Source of the DNA: Yersinia vastinensis
GTDB lineage: Bacteria > Pseudomonadota > Gammaproteobacteria > Enterobacterales > Enterobacteriaceae
Direction: 5' to 3'
Length of the DNA stretch: 64,000 bases
Assembly (NCBI RefSeq): GCF_902726565.1
Contig: NZ_CACVAF010000007.1
Location: 62,001-126,000 of the forward strand
Shown here: positions 11,273-23,953 of the stretch, piece by piece
Numbering within the stretch: position 1 is the stretch's first letter
Layout: each line of letters opens with the position of its first letter
Notes under the pieces: generated by a model
Database searches by the model: none
Told to the model about the DNA's origin: nothing
What the model saw: the letters and a program-made list of their open reading frames with translations, nothing else
Program-made: the position numbers and the translations under genes

Positions 11273-13282
11273 ATGCCAAATCGCAATCAAGGCAAGATTT
11301 TACTGCAACTCGATAACGTCAGCCGTTGGTTTATTACCGGGGAAAAAACCACGGGTGAAACCAGAGTTCAGGTACTGAAAAATATCAATCTGACCATTCA
11401 CCACGGTGAAATGGTAGCGATTGTCGGGGCATCAGGCTCCGGCAAATCCACATTGATGAATATTCTTGGTTGTCTGGATAAGCCGAGTTCAGGCGAATAT
11501 CTGGTGGCCGGGCGCATTCCTTTGCATTTGGACCCAGATGCATTAGCTGAATTACGTCGCGAGCATTTTGGTTTTATTTTTCAGCGCTACCATTTGCTCA
11601 ATGATTTAAATGCGCAGGAGAATGTTGAAATTCCAGCAGTATATGCCGGTGTCGAACGTGAAGAGCGCCGCCGCCGAGCAGCCAGCCTACTGTCGCGCCT
11701 TGGGTTGGCTGAACGAATGGATTATCGCCCAAGTCAGCTTTCTGGCGGTCAGCAGCAACGGGTCAGTATTGCCAGAGCACTGATGAATGGCGGGGAAGTT
11801 ATTCTGGCCGATGAACCCACCGGCGCACTCGATACGCACAGTGGGGTTGAAGTCTTAAACATTCTCAAAGAGTTACACCGGCAAGGGCATACGGTGGTCA
11901 TTGTCACGCATGATATGTCAATTGCAGAACATGCTCAGCGAATTATTGAACTCAGAGATGGCGAGATTATCGCTGACCGGCAAATGCTGCATGCCGAGTC
12001 CTCAGAGCGACCACAGAACCGCGGTGATGTTGAGCAACCTCCTGATACAACGAGTAAAACGCCACTCACCCCATGGAAAGCCCAACGCGACCGGCTACAA
12101 GAGGCATTCAAGATGGCGGTGCTGGCAATGTCAGCGCAGCGTCTACGCACTCTGCTGACCATGTTGGGGATTATTATTGGTATTGCCTCCGTGGTTTCTG
12201 TCGTGGCTCTGGGTAAAGGGTCGCAACAACAAGTTCTGGCAAATATCAACGCAATGGGTACCAGTACATTGGAGATTTTCCCCGGTAAGGATTTTGGTGA
12301 TATGCGCTCTGCGGCAATTCACACTCTGCGTGCCACCGATGCTGACGCACTGGCACAGCAGGGTTACATTCACAGCGTGACGCCGACGGTGTCTACCAGT
12401 ACCACTTTGCGTTACGGCAATAAATCGGTCAGTGGCACGGTGAATGGTGTCGGTGAACAATATTTTGTCGTGCGGGGTTATAACATCGCCCAAGGCATGG
12501 CCTTTAACCGCACCAGCGTCAATAACTTGATGCAAGAGGTCGTTATCGATGAGAACACCCGCGACAAGCTATTTCCCAATGGTGAAAACCCTATTGGCAA
12601 AGTTATCTTACTTGGCTCTCTGCCTTGTCGGGTGATTGGTGTCGCGGCCAAAAAACAGAGTGGCTTTGGCAGCGATGAAAATCTCAATGTGTGGATCCCA
12701 TACACCACCGCAATGAAGCGCATGCTTGGGCAATCTTATTTGAAAAGTATCACTGTGCGAGTGAACGATGATATCGATCTGGCCAATGCCGAGCAGGGTG
12801 TGACCAAGCTACTGACTCAGCGCCATGGAACACAGGATTTTTTCGTTATGAACACCGACAGTATTCGTCAAACTATTGAGAAAACGACATCAACCATGAC
12901 ATTGTTGGTATCGATGATCGCGGTTATCTCATTGGTGGTCGGTGGTATTGGAGTGATGAATATCATGCTGGTTTCCGTCACCGAGCGCACCAAAGAGATT
13001 GGTGTTCGAATGGCGGTCGGCGCGCGAGCCAGCGATATTATGCAGCAATTTTTAATTGAAGCCGTGCTGGTGTGTCTGTTAGGCGGTAGCCTTGGTGTGG
13101 TGTTATCTCTGGGGATCGGCCTGTTATTTAGCCAATTCAGCACTAACTTCTCGATGATTTACTCCGCGACATCCATTATTACCGCGTTTGTTTGTTCCAG
13201 TTTGATTGGTGTGATTTTTGGTTTTTTCCCTGCCAAGCGGGCAGCAGAAATGGATCCGATCAGAGCATTAGAGCGGGAGTAG
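11273..13282 (+). CDS. macB: Macrolide export ATP-binding/permease MacB
   Basis: MacB is an ABC exporter half-transporter that uses ATP to drive substrates from the periplasm through MacA-TolC. The N-terminal ATPase shows Walker [10 protein letters not shown], the Q-loop region FIFQRYHLL, signature [15 protein letters not shown] and Walker [13 protein letters not shown]. The C-terminal half has the first membrane helix at about residues 290-315, a large periplasmic domain (about 320-540), and three further helices with the FtsX-like motif [14 protein letters not shown]. The length of 669 is slightly above E. coli MacB (648). Start codon 3 bp after macA stop implies a macAB operon. tolC is not in this window. 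Confidence 0.96.
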   Translation: MPNRNQGKILLQLDNVSRWFITGEKTTGETRVQVLKNINLTIHHGEMVAIVGASGSGKSTLMNILGCLDKPSSGEYLVAGRIPLHLDPDALAELRREHFGFIFQRYHLLNDLNAQENVEIPAVYAGVEREERRRRAASLLSRLGLAERMDYRPSQLSGGQQQRVSIARALMNGGEVILADEPTGALDTHSGVEVLNILKELHRQGHTVVIVTHDMSIAEHAQRIIELRDGEIIADRQMLHAESSERPQNRGDVEQPPDTTSKTPLTPWKAQRDRLQEAFKMAVLAMSAQRLRTLLTMLGIIIGIASVVSVVALGKGSQQQVLANINAMGTSTLEIFPGKDFGDMRSAAIHTLRATDADALAQQGYIHSVTPTVSTSTTLRYGNKSVSGTVNGVGEQYFVVRGYNIAQGMAFNRTSVNNLMQEVVIDENTRDKLFPNGENPIGKVILLGSLPCRVIGVAAKKQSGFGSDENLNVWIPYTTAMKRMLGQSYLKSITVRVNDDIDLANAEQGVTKLLTQRHGTQDFFVMNTDSIRQTIEKTTSTMTLLVSMIAVISLVVGGIGVMNIMLVSVTERTKEIGVRMAVGARASDIMQQFLIEAVLVCLLGGSLGVVLSLGIGLLFSQFSTNFSMIYSATSIITAFVCSSLIGVIFGFFPAKRAAEMDPIRALERE

Positions 13283-13348
13283 AATCAGTTATTCGATTAG
13301 CTAATATTCAATTTGCTCGCTTCGCCGCTACATGGCGTCAAAAGAGTC

Positions 13349-13368
13349 GGGCCGCTAGACGGCGGCCC
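13349..13368 (-). terminator. Weak hairpin between macB and cysM
   Basis: GGGCCGC / GCGGCCC form a 7-bp stem with a 6-nt loop between the convergent macB and cysM. On the minus strand it is followed by GACTCTTTTG, a poor T-run. It could be a weak cysM terminator. Confidence 0.35.
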
Positions 13369-13387
13369 ACCACTGGCGGCCGTGTTT

Positions 13388-14269
13388 CTATCCAAAAACC
13401 CCAGTCGATAAATAGCGATCTCCGCGATCACAAATTATTGCTACGATAACCGCATCTGGGTTTTCGGCGGCGATACGTAGTGCTCCAGCCACCGCCCCCC
13501 CAGAACTGACACCACAAAAGATCCCCTCCTCCGTGGCTAGGCGGCGCATGGTCTGTTCGGCGTCATCCTGGCTGATATCTAACACCTGATCCACCCACTC
13601 AGGGCGAAAAATTCCCGGCATATATTCTGGTGACCAGCGGCGAATCCCTGGAATACTGCTACCTTCAGCCGGTTGCAGACCAATAATAGTGACCTGCGGA
13701 TTTTGACTTTTCAGATATTGGCTAACGCCGGTAATCGTGCCGGTGGTGCCCATACTGGAGACAAAATGGCTTACTTTTCCTGCAGTTTGCTGCCAAATTT
13801 CCGGCCCAGTGCCAGTAAAATGTGCATACGGATTATCTGTATTATTAAACTGATCCAGCACCTTGCCTTGCCCATCGGCTTGCATCATTAATGCCAGATC
13901 CCGCGCACCTTCCATACCTTGCTCGCGGCTGACTAAAATTAACTCTGCACCGTAGGCACGCATGGCCGTTTGACGCTCCAGACTCATATTTTCCGGCATC
14001 AGCAATTTCAGCCGATATCCTTTCATCGCGGCAATCATCGCCAGCGCAATACCGGTATTCCCACTGGTTGCCTCAATCAACACATCACCCGGTGCAATCT
14101 CGCCACGCAGTTCGGCCTGTTGAATCATGGCAAAAGCCGCACGGTCTTTCACCGAGCCTGCCGGATTGTTACCTTCCAATTTGACCCAAATCTGGGCATT
14201 CAGCCCTTGGTTCAAGCGTTGCAGTTTTACGAGGGGGGTATTGCCGATGCATTGTTCAAGGGTTGTCAC
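13388..14269 (-). CDS. cysM: Cysteine synthase B (thiosulfate-using)
   Basis: CysM is a PLP enzyme that makes cysteine from O-acetylserine and sulfide and can use thiosulfate to make S-sulfocysteine. The 293-residue protein has Lys41 in NNPAGSVKDRAA, the CysM-type context, with TSGNTG and MGTTGTITG phosphate loops. The length is shorter than CysK, as expected. It follows the cysPTWA thiosulfate importer on the same strand, as in E. coli, but an ERIC element is inserted between cysA and cysM. It is probably co-transcribed through that element. Confidence 0.97.
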   Translation of the reverse strand: MTTLEQCIGNTPLVKLQRLNQGLNAQIWVKLEGNNPAGSVKDRAAFAMIQQAELRGEIAPGDVLIEATSGNTGIALAMIAAMKGYRLKLLMPENMSLERQTAMRAYGAELILVSREQGMEGARDLALMMQADGQGKVLDQFNNTDNPYAHFTGTGPEIWQQTAGKVSHFVSSMGTTGTITGVSQYLKSQNPQVTIIGLQPAEGSSIPGIRRWSPEYMPGIFRPEWVDQVLDISQDDAEQTMRRLATEEGIFCGVSSGGAVAGALRIAAENPDAVIVAIICDRGDRYLSTGVFG

Positions 14270-14285
14270 GTTGATTACCTATTAA

Positions 14286-14411
14286 ATACCCCTCCTCCTT
14301 GAAGTCGCAGCGGTGTTCGCTGCTCTCACGAACCTGAATCACTTATTTAAATAAGTGATTCAGGATTCGCTCATTAGCTGCCTGGCGGCCACTCCAATGA
14401 CTTTGGGTATG
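14286..14411 (-). repeat. ERIC element between cysA and cysM, with a 32-bp palindromic core
   Basis: Read on the minus strand, the element starts ATACCCAAAGTCATTGGAGT and ends near GAGGGGTAT, about 126 bp, with TATACC/GGTATA-like terminal inverted repeats. These ends and the GAGAGCAGCGAACACCGCTG stretch match the other ERIC copies in this window. The centre is a perfect 32-bp palindrome at 14333-14364 (CCTGAATCACTTATTT and its complement), longer than in the other copies. It is transcribed with the cys operon unless a terminator intervenes; none is visible. Confidence 0.8.
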
Positions 14412-14443
14412 ATTCTGTGTCTACAAAAAAGAAGAAAAACTTA

Positions 14444-15535
14444 TCAGGCGCTTTGGGCTAAAGCAATGGGTTGTAATAATTGATCGCCTGAATATAAGCG
14501 AGCATTTAATCCACCGACGTAATAGCGATTGCCGCGTACAGGAGCATCAATATTGCCCTCTGGCAGGACGACACTGATAGGGTCCTGATGCCAACCAATT
14601 GGTTGTACAGTCAATTGCCAGAAGTGACCACGCGGGCTAACTTCAAGCACCTGCACTGGCAGTGGGCAGCGATCACTTGATTTTGTGCTGACTTCCATCT
14701 CCCATGGACGCAGGAATAAATCGACACTGCCTTGGTGCATTGGTGCAAGATCCAACGGCCAATGGTGGGCACCAATAAACAGTTGTGAACCGCGAATTTC
14801 ACCGCTCAGGCGGTTAACCTCACCGAGGAATTCCAGCACAAAGCGGGTCGCGGGGTCACGCCACACTTCATCTGGCGTTCCGACCTGTTCGATATTGCCC
14901 TGACTCATCACCACCACACGGTCAGCCACTTCCATCGCCTCTTCCTGATCGTGGGTCACAAAAACGCTGGTGAATTTCAATTCTTCATGCAATTGGCGTA
15001 ACCAGCGGCGCAGCTCTTTACGCACCTGTGCATCCAGCGCACCGAAAGGCTCATCCAGCAGCAAGATTTGCGGTTCAACGGCCAATGCGCGTGCCAAAGC
15101 TACGCGCTGTTTCTGACCACCAGAAAGTTGAGAAGGATAACGATTTGCAAGATGACCTAATTGCACCATCTCCAACAATTGTTCCACTTTCTGCTTAATA
15201 GCCGCAGCATTGGGACGCTCGCGGCGCGGTAACACGGTTAAGCCAAAGGCGATGTTATCGAACACGGTCATATGGCGGAACAGCGCATAATGCTGGAAAA
15301 CGAAACCCACGCGCCGATCACGGGCATGCAGCCGGCTGACGTCAGTGCCGTGGAAGCTTAAACGCCCGGCATTTTGATTCTCTAGCCCGGCAATAATGCG
15401 CAATAGCGTGGTTTTCCCCGAACCGGAAGGACCAAGCAAAGCCACCATCTGACCAGAAGGAATATCCAGAGAGATGTCGTTCAGCACTTTGGTGCGACCA
15501 AAATACTTGCTGATATTATCAATCTCAATGCTCAT
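14444..15535 (-). CDS. cysA: Sulfate/thiosulfate ABC importer ATPase CysA
   Basis: CysA hydrolyses ATP on the cytoplasmic side of the CysTW permease. Motifs are Walker [10 protein letters not shown], signature [15 protein letters not shown], Walker [13 protein letters not shown] and the H-loop [15 protein letters not shown], followed by a C-terminal regulatory domain (about 235-363). The start at 15535 ([13 protein letters not shown]) matches the E. coli start and is preceded by AGGAGC within the end of cysW; an in-frame start at 15562 would add nine residues. The gene overlaps cysW by 11 bp. Confidence 0.97.
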   Translation of the reverse strand: MSIEIDNISKYFGRTKVLNDISLDIPSGQMVALLGPSGSGKTTLLRIIAGLENQNAGRLSFHGTDVSRLHARDRRVGFVFQHYALFRHMTVFDNIAFGLTVLPRRERPNAAAIKQKVEQLLEMVQLGHLANRYPSQLSGGQKQRVALARALAVEPQILLLDEPFGALDAQVRKELRRWLRQLHEELKFTSVFVTHDQEEAMEVADRVVVMSQGNIEQVGTPDEVWRDPATRFVLEFLGEVNRLSGEIRGSQLFIGAHHWPLDLAPMHQGSVDLFLRPWEMEVSTKSSDRCPLPVQVLEVSPRGHFWQLTVQPIGWHQDPISVVLPEGNIDAPVRGNRYYVGGLNARLYSGDQLLQPIALAQSA

Positions 15536-16400
15536 GCTTTTGCTCCTGTTCAAGACGAACAACTTGGCGCGCTAAACGCCATTGCAGGCCACTTTTCAGA
15601 AAAAGGGTCACGATTGCCATCAGCGTCAATAACGCCGCGGCAGTGAATGCCCCGGCAGTATTGTAATCCTGATGCAACAACTCAACTTGCAGTGGCAAGG
15701 TGTATGTCTCGCCACGAATAGAACCCGAAACCACCGATACTGCACCAAACTCACCGATAGCACGGGCATTGGTCAGCACGACACCGTATAGAAGTGCCCA
15801 GCGAATATTGGGTAACGTCACGCGGCGAAACATCTGCCAGCCTGAAGCTCCGAGCAATACCGCCGCTTCATCCTCTTGGCTACCCTGACTCATCATCACA
15901 GGCACCAGTTCACGTACCACAAATGGGCAGGTCACAAAAATAGTGACCAGCACCATGCCGGGCCACGAGAACATTAATTGGATATCGTGAGAATCCAGCC
16001 AACCTCCGACGATGCCGTTTGAACCGTAAAACAGCAGATACATCAAACCGGCCACCACGGGTGAAACCGCAAACGGGATATCAATTAACGTCATTAATAA
16101 CTGGCGACCGGGGAAAACAAATCGGGTCACCAACCAAGCCAGTACCACCCCAAACACCAGATTGACCGGCACGGTAATCAGCGCCACCAACACCGTCAAC
16201 CAGATGGCATGCAGCATATCGGGGTCAGTTAAATTCTGAACCACCACCTCATACCCTTTCGAGAATGCAGTGATAAAGATCCACACCATCGGGATCACTA
16301 ACAGCAAAAACGAGAACAACGCACCAATCGCAATGAGTGTCCATTTGCCCCAGTTAATCGGCGGGCGGGCCACACCATTAAACTCCGTGATATCCGCCAT
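15525..16400 (-). CDS. cysW: Sulfate/thiosulfate ABC importer permease CysW
   Basis: CysW is one of the two membrane subunits of the importer. The 291-residue protein has about six hydrophobic helices and the EAA loop that contacts CysA ([31 protein letters not shown]). Its stop overlaps the cysA start by 11 bp and its start overlaps the cysT stop by 1 bp, so translation is coupled through the operon. Confidence 0.97.
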   Translation of the reverse strand: MADITEFNGVARPPINWGKWTLIAIGALFSFLLLVIPMVWIFITAFSKGYEVVVQNLTDPDMLHAIWLTVLVALITVPVNLVFGVVLAWLVTRFVFPGRQLLMTLIDIPFAVSPVVAGLMYLLFYGSNGIVGGWLDSHDIQLMFSWPGMVLVTIFVTCPFVVRELVPVMMSQGSQEDEAAVLLGASGWQMFRRVTLPNIRWALLYGVVLTNARAIGEFGAVSVVSGSIRGETYTLPLQVELLHQDYNTAGAFTAAALLTLMAIVTLFLKSGLQWRLARQVVRLEQEQKHEH

Positions 16401-17233
16401 CAGTGCCCACCTATCCGCCGACCAAAACGGCTTTGTAACGTGTTAATACCAAACAGCAGCACCAGTGAAACCGCCAGAATGACGGAAGCGATGGCACTGG
16501 CTGCCGGGTAATCAAATTCTTGTAAACGGATGAAAATCATCAGCGAGGTGACTTCCGTCTTCCACGCGATGTTGCCAGCAATAAAGATAACGGCGCCAAA
16601 CTCCCCCAGACTGCGGGTAAAAGATAACGCGGTTCCAGCTAACAGTGCCGGAGCCAGTTCTGGCATCACAACCAGACGGAAACTCTGCCAGCGGCTAGCG
16701 CCCAAAGTCTCTGCAGCTTCTTCATATTCCGGCCCCAATTCTTCTAACACTGGCTGTACCGTGCGCACCACAAATGGCAAGCTGGTAAAGGCCATGGCGA
16801 CGGCAATCCCAAGCCAGGTAAAGGAAACTTTGATACCAAACTCGTTTAACCAAGCCCCATACCAGCCGGTGGTAGAAAACAGGGTTGCCAATGTCAGCCC
16901 CGCCACTGCAGTAGGCAGAGCGAACGGCAAATCCATCAAACCATCCAACACACTGCGACCAGGGAATTGGTAGCGAGTCAGGATCCAAGCCATCAACATG
17001 CCAAATACCGCATTAAAGACACTCGCCACACCTGCCGCCAGCAAGGTCACTTTATAAGCCGCCACAACCTGAGGGTTGGTAATAACTTCCCAGTATTGCG
17101 CCCAACTCATTTGGGCGACCTGCATGACTAATGCGCTGAGGGGTAATAACAAGATCAGGCAAGTGTAAAGCAGGCTGCTCCCGAGACTGAGGGTAAATCC
17201 GGGCAGAACCCGTTTACTGGATGCCGACAACAT
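16400..17233 (-). CDS. cysT: Sulfate/thiosulfate ABC importer permease CysT (CysU)
   Basis: This is the second membrane subunit of the sulfate/thiosulfate importer. The 277-residue protein has six or so membrane helices and the EAA loop EYEEAAETLGASRWQSFRLVVMPELAPALLAG. It overlaps both neighbours by 1 bp (cysP stop, cysW start). The E. coli name is cysU or cysT. Confidence 0.97.
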   Translation of the reverse strand: MLSASSKRVLPGFTLSLGSSLLYTCLILLLPLSALVMQVAQMSWAQYWEVITNPQVVAAYKVTLLAAGVASVFNAVFGMLMAWILTRYQFPGRSVLDGLMDLPFALPTAVAGLTLATLFSTTGWYGAWLNEFGIKVSFTWLGIAVAMAFTSLPFVVRTVQPVLEELGPEYEEAAETLGASRWQSFRLVVMPELAPALLAGTALSFTRSLGEFGAVIFIAGNIAWKTEVTSLMIFIRLQEFDYPAASAIASVILAVSLVLLFGINTLQSRFGRRIGGH

Positions 17234-18270
17234 TACTGATGCCCTTTCGCTAACAACTTATCCAACTCACCGCCGGTGACGAAATGGGTGTTCATCACTT
17301 GTGGCCAGCTACCAAATTGCTCTTCAACACGGAATAATTTGGTTTCTGGGAATTGGGATTTCGCCGCTTCCATTGCCGCTTTGTCATAAACGCGGTAATT
17401 AAAACTGGTGATAACCTGCTGTGCCGCGGGGCTATAAAGGTAAGTTAGGTAAGCTTTGGCTGCTTTTTCCGTGCCATTCTTCTCTACATTCTTATCTACC
17501 CACGCGACAGGAAATTCCGCCAGAATATCGACCGGTGGGACAATCACTTCATATTTGTCGCTACCATATTCTTTACGGATGTTATTCACTTCAGACTCGA
17601 AACTGATCAGCACGTCACCTAAGCCATGCTCAACAAACGTGGTCGTTGCCCCACGACCGCCGGTATCAAAGACCACTACATTTTTCAGGAAACGTTGCAT
17701 CCAATCGCGGGTTTTGGCCTCATCCTTGCCATTGGCTTGCTGAGTCGCCCCCCAAGCTGCCAGATAGGTATAACGGCCATTACCTGAGGTTTTAGGATTT
17801 GGGAAAACCAATTTGACGTCTTCACGCACTAAATCATCCCAGTTATGAATATTCTTGGGATTGTCTTTACGCACCAGAAAAGCCATCGTGGAGTAGAATG
17901 GCGAGCTATTATTCGGCAGGCGGGCTTGCCAATCGGCCGGAATCAAATTGCCACGATCATGCAGAATTTGCACATCCGTCACTTGGTTGTAAGTCACTAC
18001 ATCGGCTTTCAGACCTTGTAAGATAGCTAGCGCCTGCTTAGAAGAACCAGCATGAGACTGTTTAATGGTCAGTTTGTCACCGGGATTTTGTTGTTCCCAT
18101 TGCTGCTGGAAACCCGGATTCAATGCGGTGAATAATTCGCGGGAGACATCATAAGAGCTGTTAAGCAACTCAGTGGCGCAGGCGGTTGCACTGGTGAAAA
18201 TTAACGCGCTTAATAAGGCGGCACGAGTTAATCCGTTACGTGGACTTTTCTTCACTGAGTTCTGTTTCAT
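17233..18270 (-). CDS. cysP: Periplasmic thiosulfate-binding protein CysP
   Basis: CysP binds thiosulfate (and sulfate) in the periplasm and delivers it to CysTWA. The 345-residue precursor has an N-terminal signal peptide ending near TSATACA, then the mature start [15 protein letters not shown]. Family blocks include [55 protein letters not shown] and GRGATTTF. The sequence aligns with E. coli CysP rather than Sbp because the gene heads the cysPTWA-cysM operon. CysB control is expected from the family. Confidence 0.96.
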   Translation of the reverse strand: MKQNSVKKSPRNGLTRAALLSALIFTSATACATELLNSSYDVSRELFTALNPGFQQQWEQQNPGDKLTIKQSHAGSSKQALAILQGLKADVVTYNQVTDVQILHDRGNLIPADWQARLPNNSSPFYSTMAFLVRKDNPKNIHNWDDLVREDVKLVFPNPKTSGNGRYTYLAAWGATQQANGKDEAKTRDWMQRFLKNVVVFDTGGRGATTTFVEHGLGDVLISFESEVNNIRKEYGSDKYEVIVPPVDILAEFPVAWVDKNVEKNGTEKAAKAYLTYLYSPAAQQVITSFNYRVYDKAAMEAAKSQFPETKLFRVEEQFGSWPQVMNTHFVTGGELDKLLAKGHQ

Positions 18271-18372
18271 TCTGCACCTTATTCACTGAGTTCATTCACC
18301 AAGCATTTATCATTGATTACGAATGATGAGCTTTAATATCTTCAGTGTATTTATAACTAGGCGCATACCTAT

Positions 18373-18391
18373 AACGGTTTTATATACCGTT
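18373..18391. promoter_or_regulatory. Small inverted repeat upstream of cysP
   Basis: AACGGT and ACCGTT, 7 bp apart, lie about 105 bp upstream of the cysP start. CysB sites are poorly conserved, so this is only a candidate within the cysP promoter region (18271-18470). Confidence 0.25.
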
Positions 18392-18473
18392 TAGTGATGT
18401 TCAAGTATCAAATGCTCTAAGCCAGTCACAACGCTGGTCGCCAGCCTCTCTAATTTGCTGGCCTTCGCCCATG

Positions 18474-18500
18474 AAAAAGCCCAGCCAACCTGCACTGGGC
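18474..18500 (-). terminator. Terminator after nanT
   Basis: On the minus strand GCCCAG / CTGGGC flank a 10-nt loop and are followed by TTTTT, 17 bp past the nanT stop codon. It separates nanT from the cys operon, which runs in the same direction. Confidence 0.8.
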
Positions 18501-18516
18501 ATAAAAATGAATTATT

Positions 18517-20382
<1,866 letters not shown>

Positions 20383-21261
20383 TCATCCATTTTGGCTAAC
20401 CGCTTGCGTCGTTTTACGCTTAATGCTCTCAGCCTGCGCCGGATCCGCTTTCACCAACAAGGCGTAGATCAGATCCAAAACAAACAATTGTGCGATCTTG
20501 GTACCAATGGAATCCCCCTGCAACTGGCCCTGACGGTTGCCGTTAATCAACACATAATCCGCCAGTTCAGTTATGGTGGAACCCATATTGTGCGTCAATG
20601 CGACCGTGGTCGCCCCTGCCTGCTTGGCCAATTTTAATGCATGTACCGTTTCAGCCGAAGTACCTGAATGACTGATACCAATTGCGACATCACCGGGACG
20701 CATCAATGATGCCTGCATATACATAAAATGGTTATTTGTTGCGGCATCAACTCGCAATCCAATACGCATCAATTTGCCTTTAGCATCTTCTGCGGTGATA
20801 CCTGATGAACCGACACCAAAAATACAGATACGATCGGCTGGGCGCAGTAACTTGACCACCTGCTCGACACTCTCGATAGAAAGCAAATTGAGCGTCTCTG
20901 ACAGCACATTATTAATTGCCGATTGCAATTTACTGCCAATTGCCAGCGTATCATCGCCCTCTTGCACATCCGCATCTAACAGACTGTTTTCGCTGTTATG
21001 CCGGGTAGCAACTTCAATGGCTAAATCCATCTTGAAGTCCTGAAAGCCTTTATAGCCCAGTGTCCGGCAGAAACGAATAATCGTGGCTTCTCCGGCTTGT
21101 GTCAGCGAGGAAAGGTCGGCAATAGAAAGCTGGGTAACATTGGCCGGTTCCGCCAAAATATAAGCGGCAATGCGCTGTGCTGAACGGGTCAGGCTATTTT
21201 GCATTGCACCCAAGGCATCAAGGATTTTACCTGGCTTAAAACGGGGAGCACCAGTTTTCAC
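20383..21261 (-). CDS. nanR: RpiR/MurR-family regulator of sialic acid genes
   Basis: This 292-residue protein has an N-terminal HTH_6 domain (about 10-85; LTRSAQRIAAYILAEPANVTQLSIADLSSLTQAGEATIIRFCRTLGY region) and a C-terminal SIS sugar-phosphate domain (about 130-265; FGVGSSGITAEDAKGKLMRIG, ISHSGTSAETVHALKLAKQAG). RpiR-type regulators with SIS domains control sialic acid genes in Vibrio vulnificus (NanR) and Haemophilus (SiaR); E. coli NanR is an unrelated GntR-type protein. Its place inside the nan cluster and the shared operator motif support this role. The effector is probably a hexosamine phosphate (inference). It may have its own promoter, because a terminator precedes it. Confidence 0.85.
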   Translation of the reverse strand: MKTGAPRFKPGKILDALGAMQNSLTRSAQRIAAYILAEPANVTQLSIADLSSLTQAGEATIIRFCRTLGYKGFQDFKMDLAIEVATRHNSENSLLDADVQEGDDTLAIGSKLQSAINNVLSETLNLLSIESVEQVVKLLRPADRICIFGVGSSGITAEDAKGKLMRIGLRVDAATNNHFMYMQASLMRPGDVAIGISHSGTSAETVHALKLAKQAGATTVALTHNMGSTITELADYVLINGNRQGQLQGDSIGTKIAQLFVLDLIYALLVKADPAQAESIKRKTTQAVSQNG

Positions 21262-21380
21262 GCGGACACCTCAAGTGAAAGAGAATGGATGGATTGAGGA
21301 CAGTGGTTCTGGGGCGCATCATTACATAATTGGCCCAGTTCGTGAAGAAAAATGGCAGTGTGATGCGGGGTGAGATCAAT

Positions 21381-21403
21381 AAAAAAACCCCGGGGGGCCG
21401 GGG
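21381..21403 (-). terminator. Terminator after nanQ
   Basis: On the minus strand CCCCGG / CCGGGG with a 4-nt loop is followed by seven T (complement of 21381-21387). It lies 58 bp after the nanQ stop and separates nanKQ from nanR. Confidence 0.8.
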
Positions 21404-21460
21404 AAGATGTCAAAGATAACGTGCGTTATTATTATATCAAAATCATAAACCTAGCCGGCG

Positions 21461-21940
<480 letters not shown>

Positions 21941-21992
21941 TTACTTATAATGATAGAGCACCCAGTTATTGGCGGCAGCGTTGGCTGCCACG

Positions 21993-22871
21993 TCAATGAC
22001 CCAAGGTATGTCTGGCCCACAATGCCGCACCTAATAACCCGCTATCTTGACGATGATGGGCTGACTGCATTGGCACGCGATAAATTTCTGGCAGAATTTT
22101 CTGTGCGCCAATGACTCGCTCTAGATACCCCACAGCCAAACCAACACTGCCCCCCAGAATCACCACTTCCAGATCTAACGCCATTTTCATGTCTGCCAGC
22201 ATCTGAGCAATCGCCGTCGCAGAGCGATTAATAATATTTTCTGCCTGAATATTGCCAAGCTGTGCCATTTCAAACACTCTGGCGGCGGCAACGGGCTGCT
22301 TCCAACCTAAGGTTTCTGCGGCAATCGCCGTGCCGGAAGACACACTTTCGACACACCCCCGACGGCCACAACCACACAGTAAACCGTGGGGGTCAGACAG
22401 TGTGTGGCCAATGTGCCCAGCCAACCCACGGTGACCCACCAGCAACTTTTTATTCAAAACAATGCCGCCGCCCACGCCGGTAGATACGGTCACAAACATC
22501 ATATTGTCGTAATCATCGCTGAGCGCCTGATATTCAGCCCAAGCAGCGGCCTGCCCATCGTTGAGCAACACACAAGGCAATTGTGCAATTGACTGGATGC
22601 AGTCTTGTAATGGGAAATCAGCCAACCCGCCTAAATTCGCCGGATTCAGGGCCGTCAGCCGCCCATCATTGATAATGCCCGTTGATGCAACAGCAATAAA
22701 ATCAACCAGATGTCGATAAGGTGCTATCAAGGTTTCCAGTGCTACTGCCAATTGTTCAGCTCCACCGCGCGGTGTTGCCATTTGCTGACGGCCAATCAAC
22801 ATGCCGCTTTCAGTAACCACCGCGGCCGCAATTTTTGTTCCACCGATATCCAATGCCAACACTTTTCCCAT
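21993..22871 (-). CDS. nanK: N-acetylmannosamine kinase NanK
   Basis: NanK phosphorylates ManNAc to ManNAc-6-P, the second step of sialic acid breakdown. This 292-residue ROK-family kinase has the ATP-binding motif [15 protein letters not shown], the catalytic aspartate block [13 protein letters not shown] and the zinc-binding ROK motif [18 protein letters not shown]. The start at 22871 ([13 protein letters not shown]) places the phosphate loop at residue 7 as in the family; a longer frame to 22952 exists but adds unrelated residues. A nan operator copy lies about 97 bp upstream. Confidence 0.93.
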   Translation of the reverse strand: MGKVLALDIGGTKIAAAVVTESGMLIGRQQMATPRGGAEQLAVALETLIAPYRHLVDFIAVASTGIINDGRLTALNPANLGGLADFPLQDCIQSIAQLPCVLLNDGQAAAWAEYQALSDDYDNMMFVTVSTGVGGGIVLNKKLLVGHRGLAGHIGHTLSDPHGLLCGCGRRGCVESVSSGTAIAAETLGWKQPVAAARVFEMAQLGNIQAENIINRSATAIAQMLADMKMALDLEVVILGGSVGLAVGYLERVIGAQKILPEIYRVPMQSAHHRQDSGLLGAALWARHTLGH

Positions 22872-22967
22872 CTGGCGTGACCCTCTTGCACCTGTAATAA
22901 ATGTAATGATGATGACGAAATGACTATGGCAACTTTTCGCCTTAAACTCCATTGTTATTTTTGCATT

Positions 22968-22980
22968 GGAGTAAAACTCC
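22968..22980. promoter_or_regulatory. nan operator copy near nanK
   Basis: This is a perfect copy of GGAGTAAAACTCC in the divergent nanK-nanE region, flanked by T and A. A partial half (AAACTCCA at 22944-22951) lies next to it. It is identical to the site at 20195-20207. Confidence 0.7.
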
Positions 22981-23085
22981 CAAATAAATTTAACTGGCCC
23001 CCTCCTACCGCCTCAAACCGAAGGGGATAACTCACATTTTGGCGTTCTTAGCATTGCGCCGTACAAATAAAAGATCTAACATAAT

Positions 23086-23098
23086 GGAGTAAAACTTC
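23086..23098. promoter_or_regulatory. nan operator copy upstream of nanE
   Basis: TGGAGTAAAACTTCA differs by one base from the perfect motif and lies 31 bp before the nanE start, a position where binding would block the promoter or early transcription. Confidence 0.65.
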
Positions 23099-23128
23099 AT
23101 TTAAAATTAAAGATCGGAGCTAAAAACC

Positions 23129-23890
23129 GTGAGCAACCTGACTGCGAGTGATAAAACGATGAGTAACACAAGTAATCTCCGCCACAAGCTCCAGAATGGA
23201 CTTATCGCCTCTTGTCAGCCCGTCCCTGGCAGTGCTATGGATACACCTGAAATCGTGGCAGCAATGGCAAAGGCAGCACTCGATGGCGGCGCGGTTGGCC
23301 TGCGTGTTGAAGGGATTCGCAATATCGAAGCGGTGCGTCGGGTGACCGATGCGCCAATCATCGGCATCATTAAACGCGACCTGCCTGATTCTGAAGTCAG
23401 AATTACACCTTGGCTAGAAGATGTAGACGCGCTCAGTGCCGCCGGTGCCAATATTATTGCTTTTGATGCCACTTGCCGCCCTCGTCCGGTTTCAGTTGAA
23501 GCCTTATATCAGCGGGTTCGAGCCACAGGCTGCCTGACGATGGCTGATGCCTCCAACATTGAAGATGGTCTGGCCGCATATCGGCTTGGCATCGATTTTA
23601 TTGGCACGACCCTGTCGGGCTATACCCAAATCACAGTGCCCACTGAGCCGGATCTGGCGCTGGTTAAACAATTATCCCAAGCGGGCTGCCGAGTGATTGC
23701 CGAGGGCCGTTATAATTCACCAGCATTGGCCGCAGCGGCTATCTCTGCGGGCGCTTATGCGGTGACTGTCGGATCCGCCATTACCCGAATTGAACACATT
23801 TGCGGTTGGTTCTGTGATGCTATTGCAGAACAAACAACGTCAGAACAGATGACTGAAGAACCGGAAACCGCAAAACTGACCGAATACTGA
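23129..23890 (+). CDS. nanE: N-acetylmannosamine-6-phosphate 2-epimerase NanE
   Basis: NanE converts ManNAc-6-P to GlcNAc-6-P, which then enters amino-sugar metabolism. This TIM-barrel enzyme shows [22 protein letters not shown]-type N-terminus, [36 protein letters not shown] and VTVGSAITR. The GTG at 23129 has a GGAG site 9 bp upstream; an ATG at 23159 is the alternative. The last 20 or so residues ([13 protein letters not shown]) are extra compared with E. coli NanE (229). It starts the nanEA unit and is 63 bp from nanA. Confidence 0.94.
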   Translation: MSNLTASDKTMSNTSNLRHKLQNGLIASCQPVPGSAMDTPEIVAAMAKAALDGGAVGLRVEGIRNIEAVRRVTDAPIIGIIKRDLPDSEVRITPWLEDVDALSAAGANIIAFDATCRPRPVSVEALYQRVRATGCLTMADASNIEDGLAAYRLGIDFIGTTLSGYTQITVPTEPDLALVKQLSQAGCRVIAEGRYNSPALAAAAISAGAYAVTVGSAITRIEHICGWFCDAIAEQTTSEQMTEEPETAKLTEY

Positions 23891-23953
23891 TTGCTATCGT
23901 ACTCAAACTATTGTGACCACCAGGGTCATCTCTCTGATTGATTAAGGACGCGT

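Noticed and set aside
13192-13449. 85-codon open frame across the end of macB
   Set aside because: It overlaps macB and cysM in other frames with no supporting signal.
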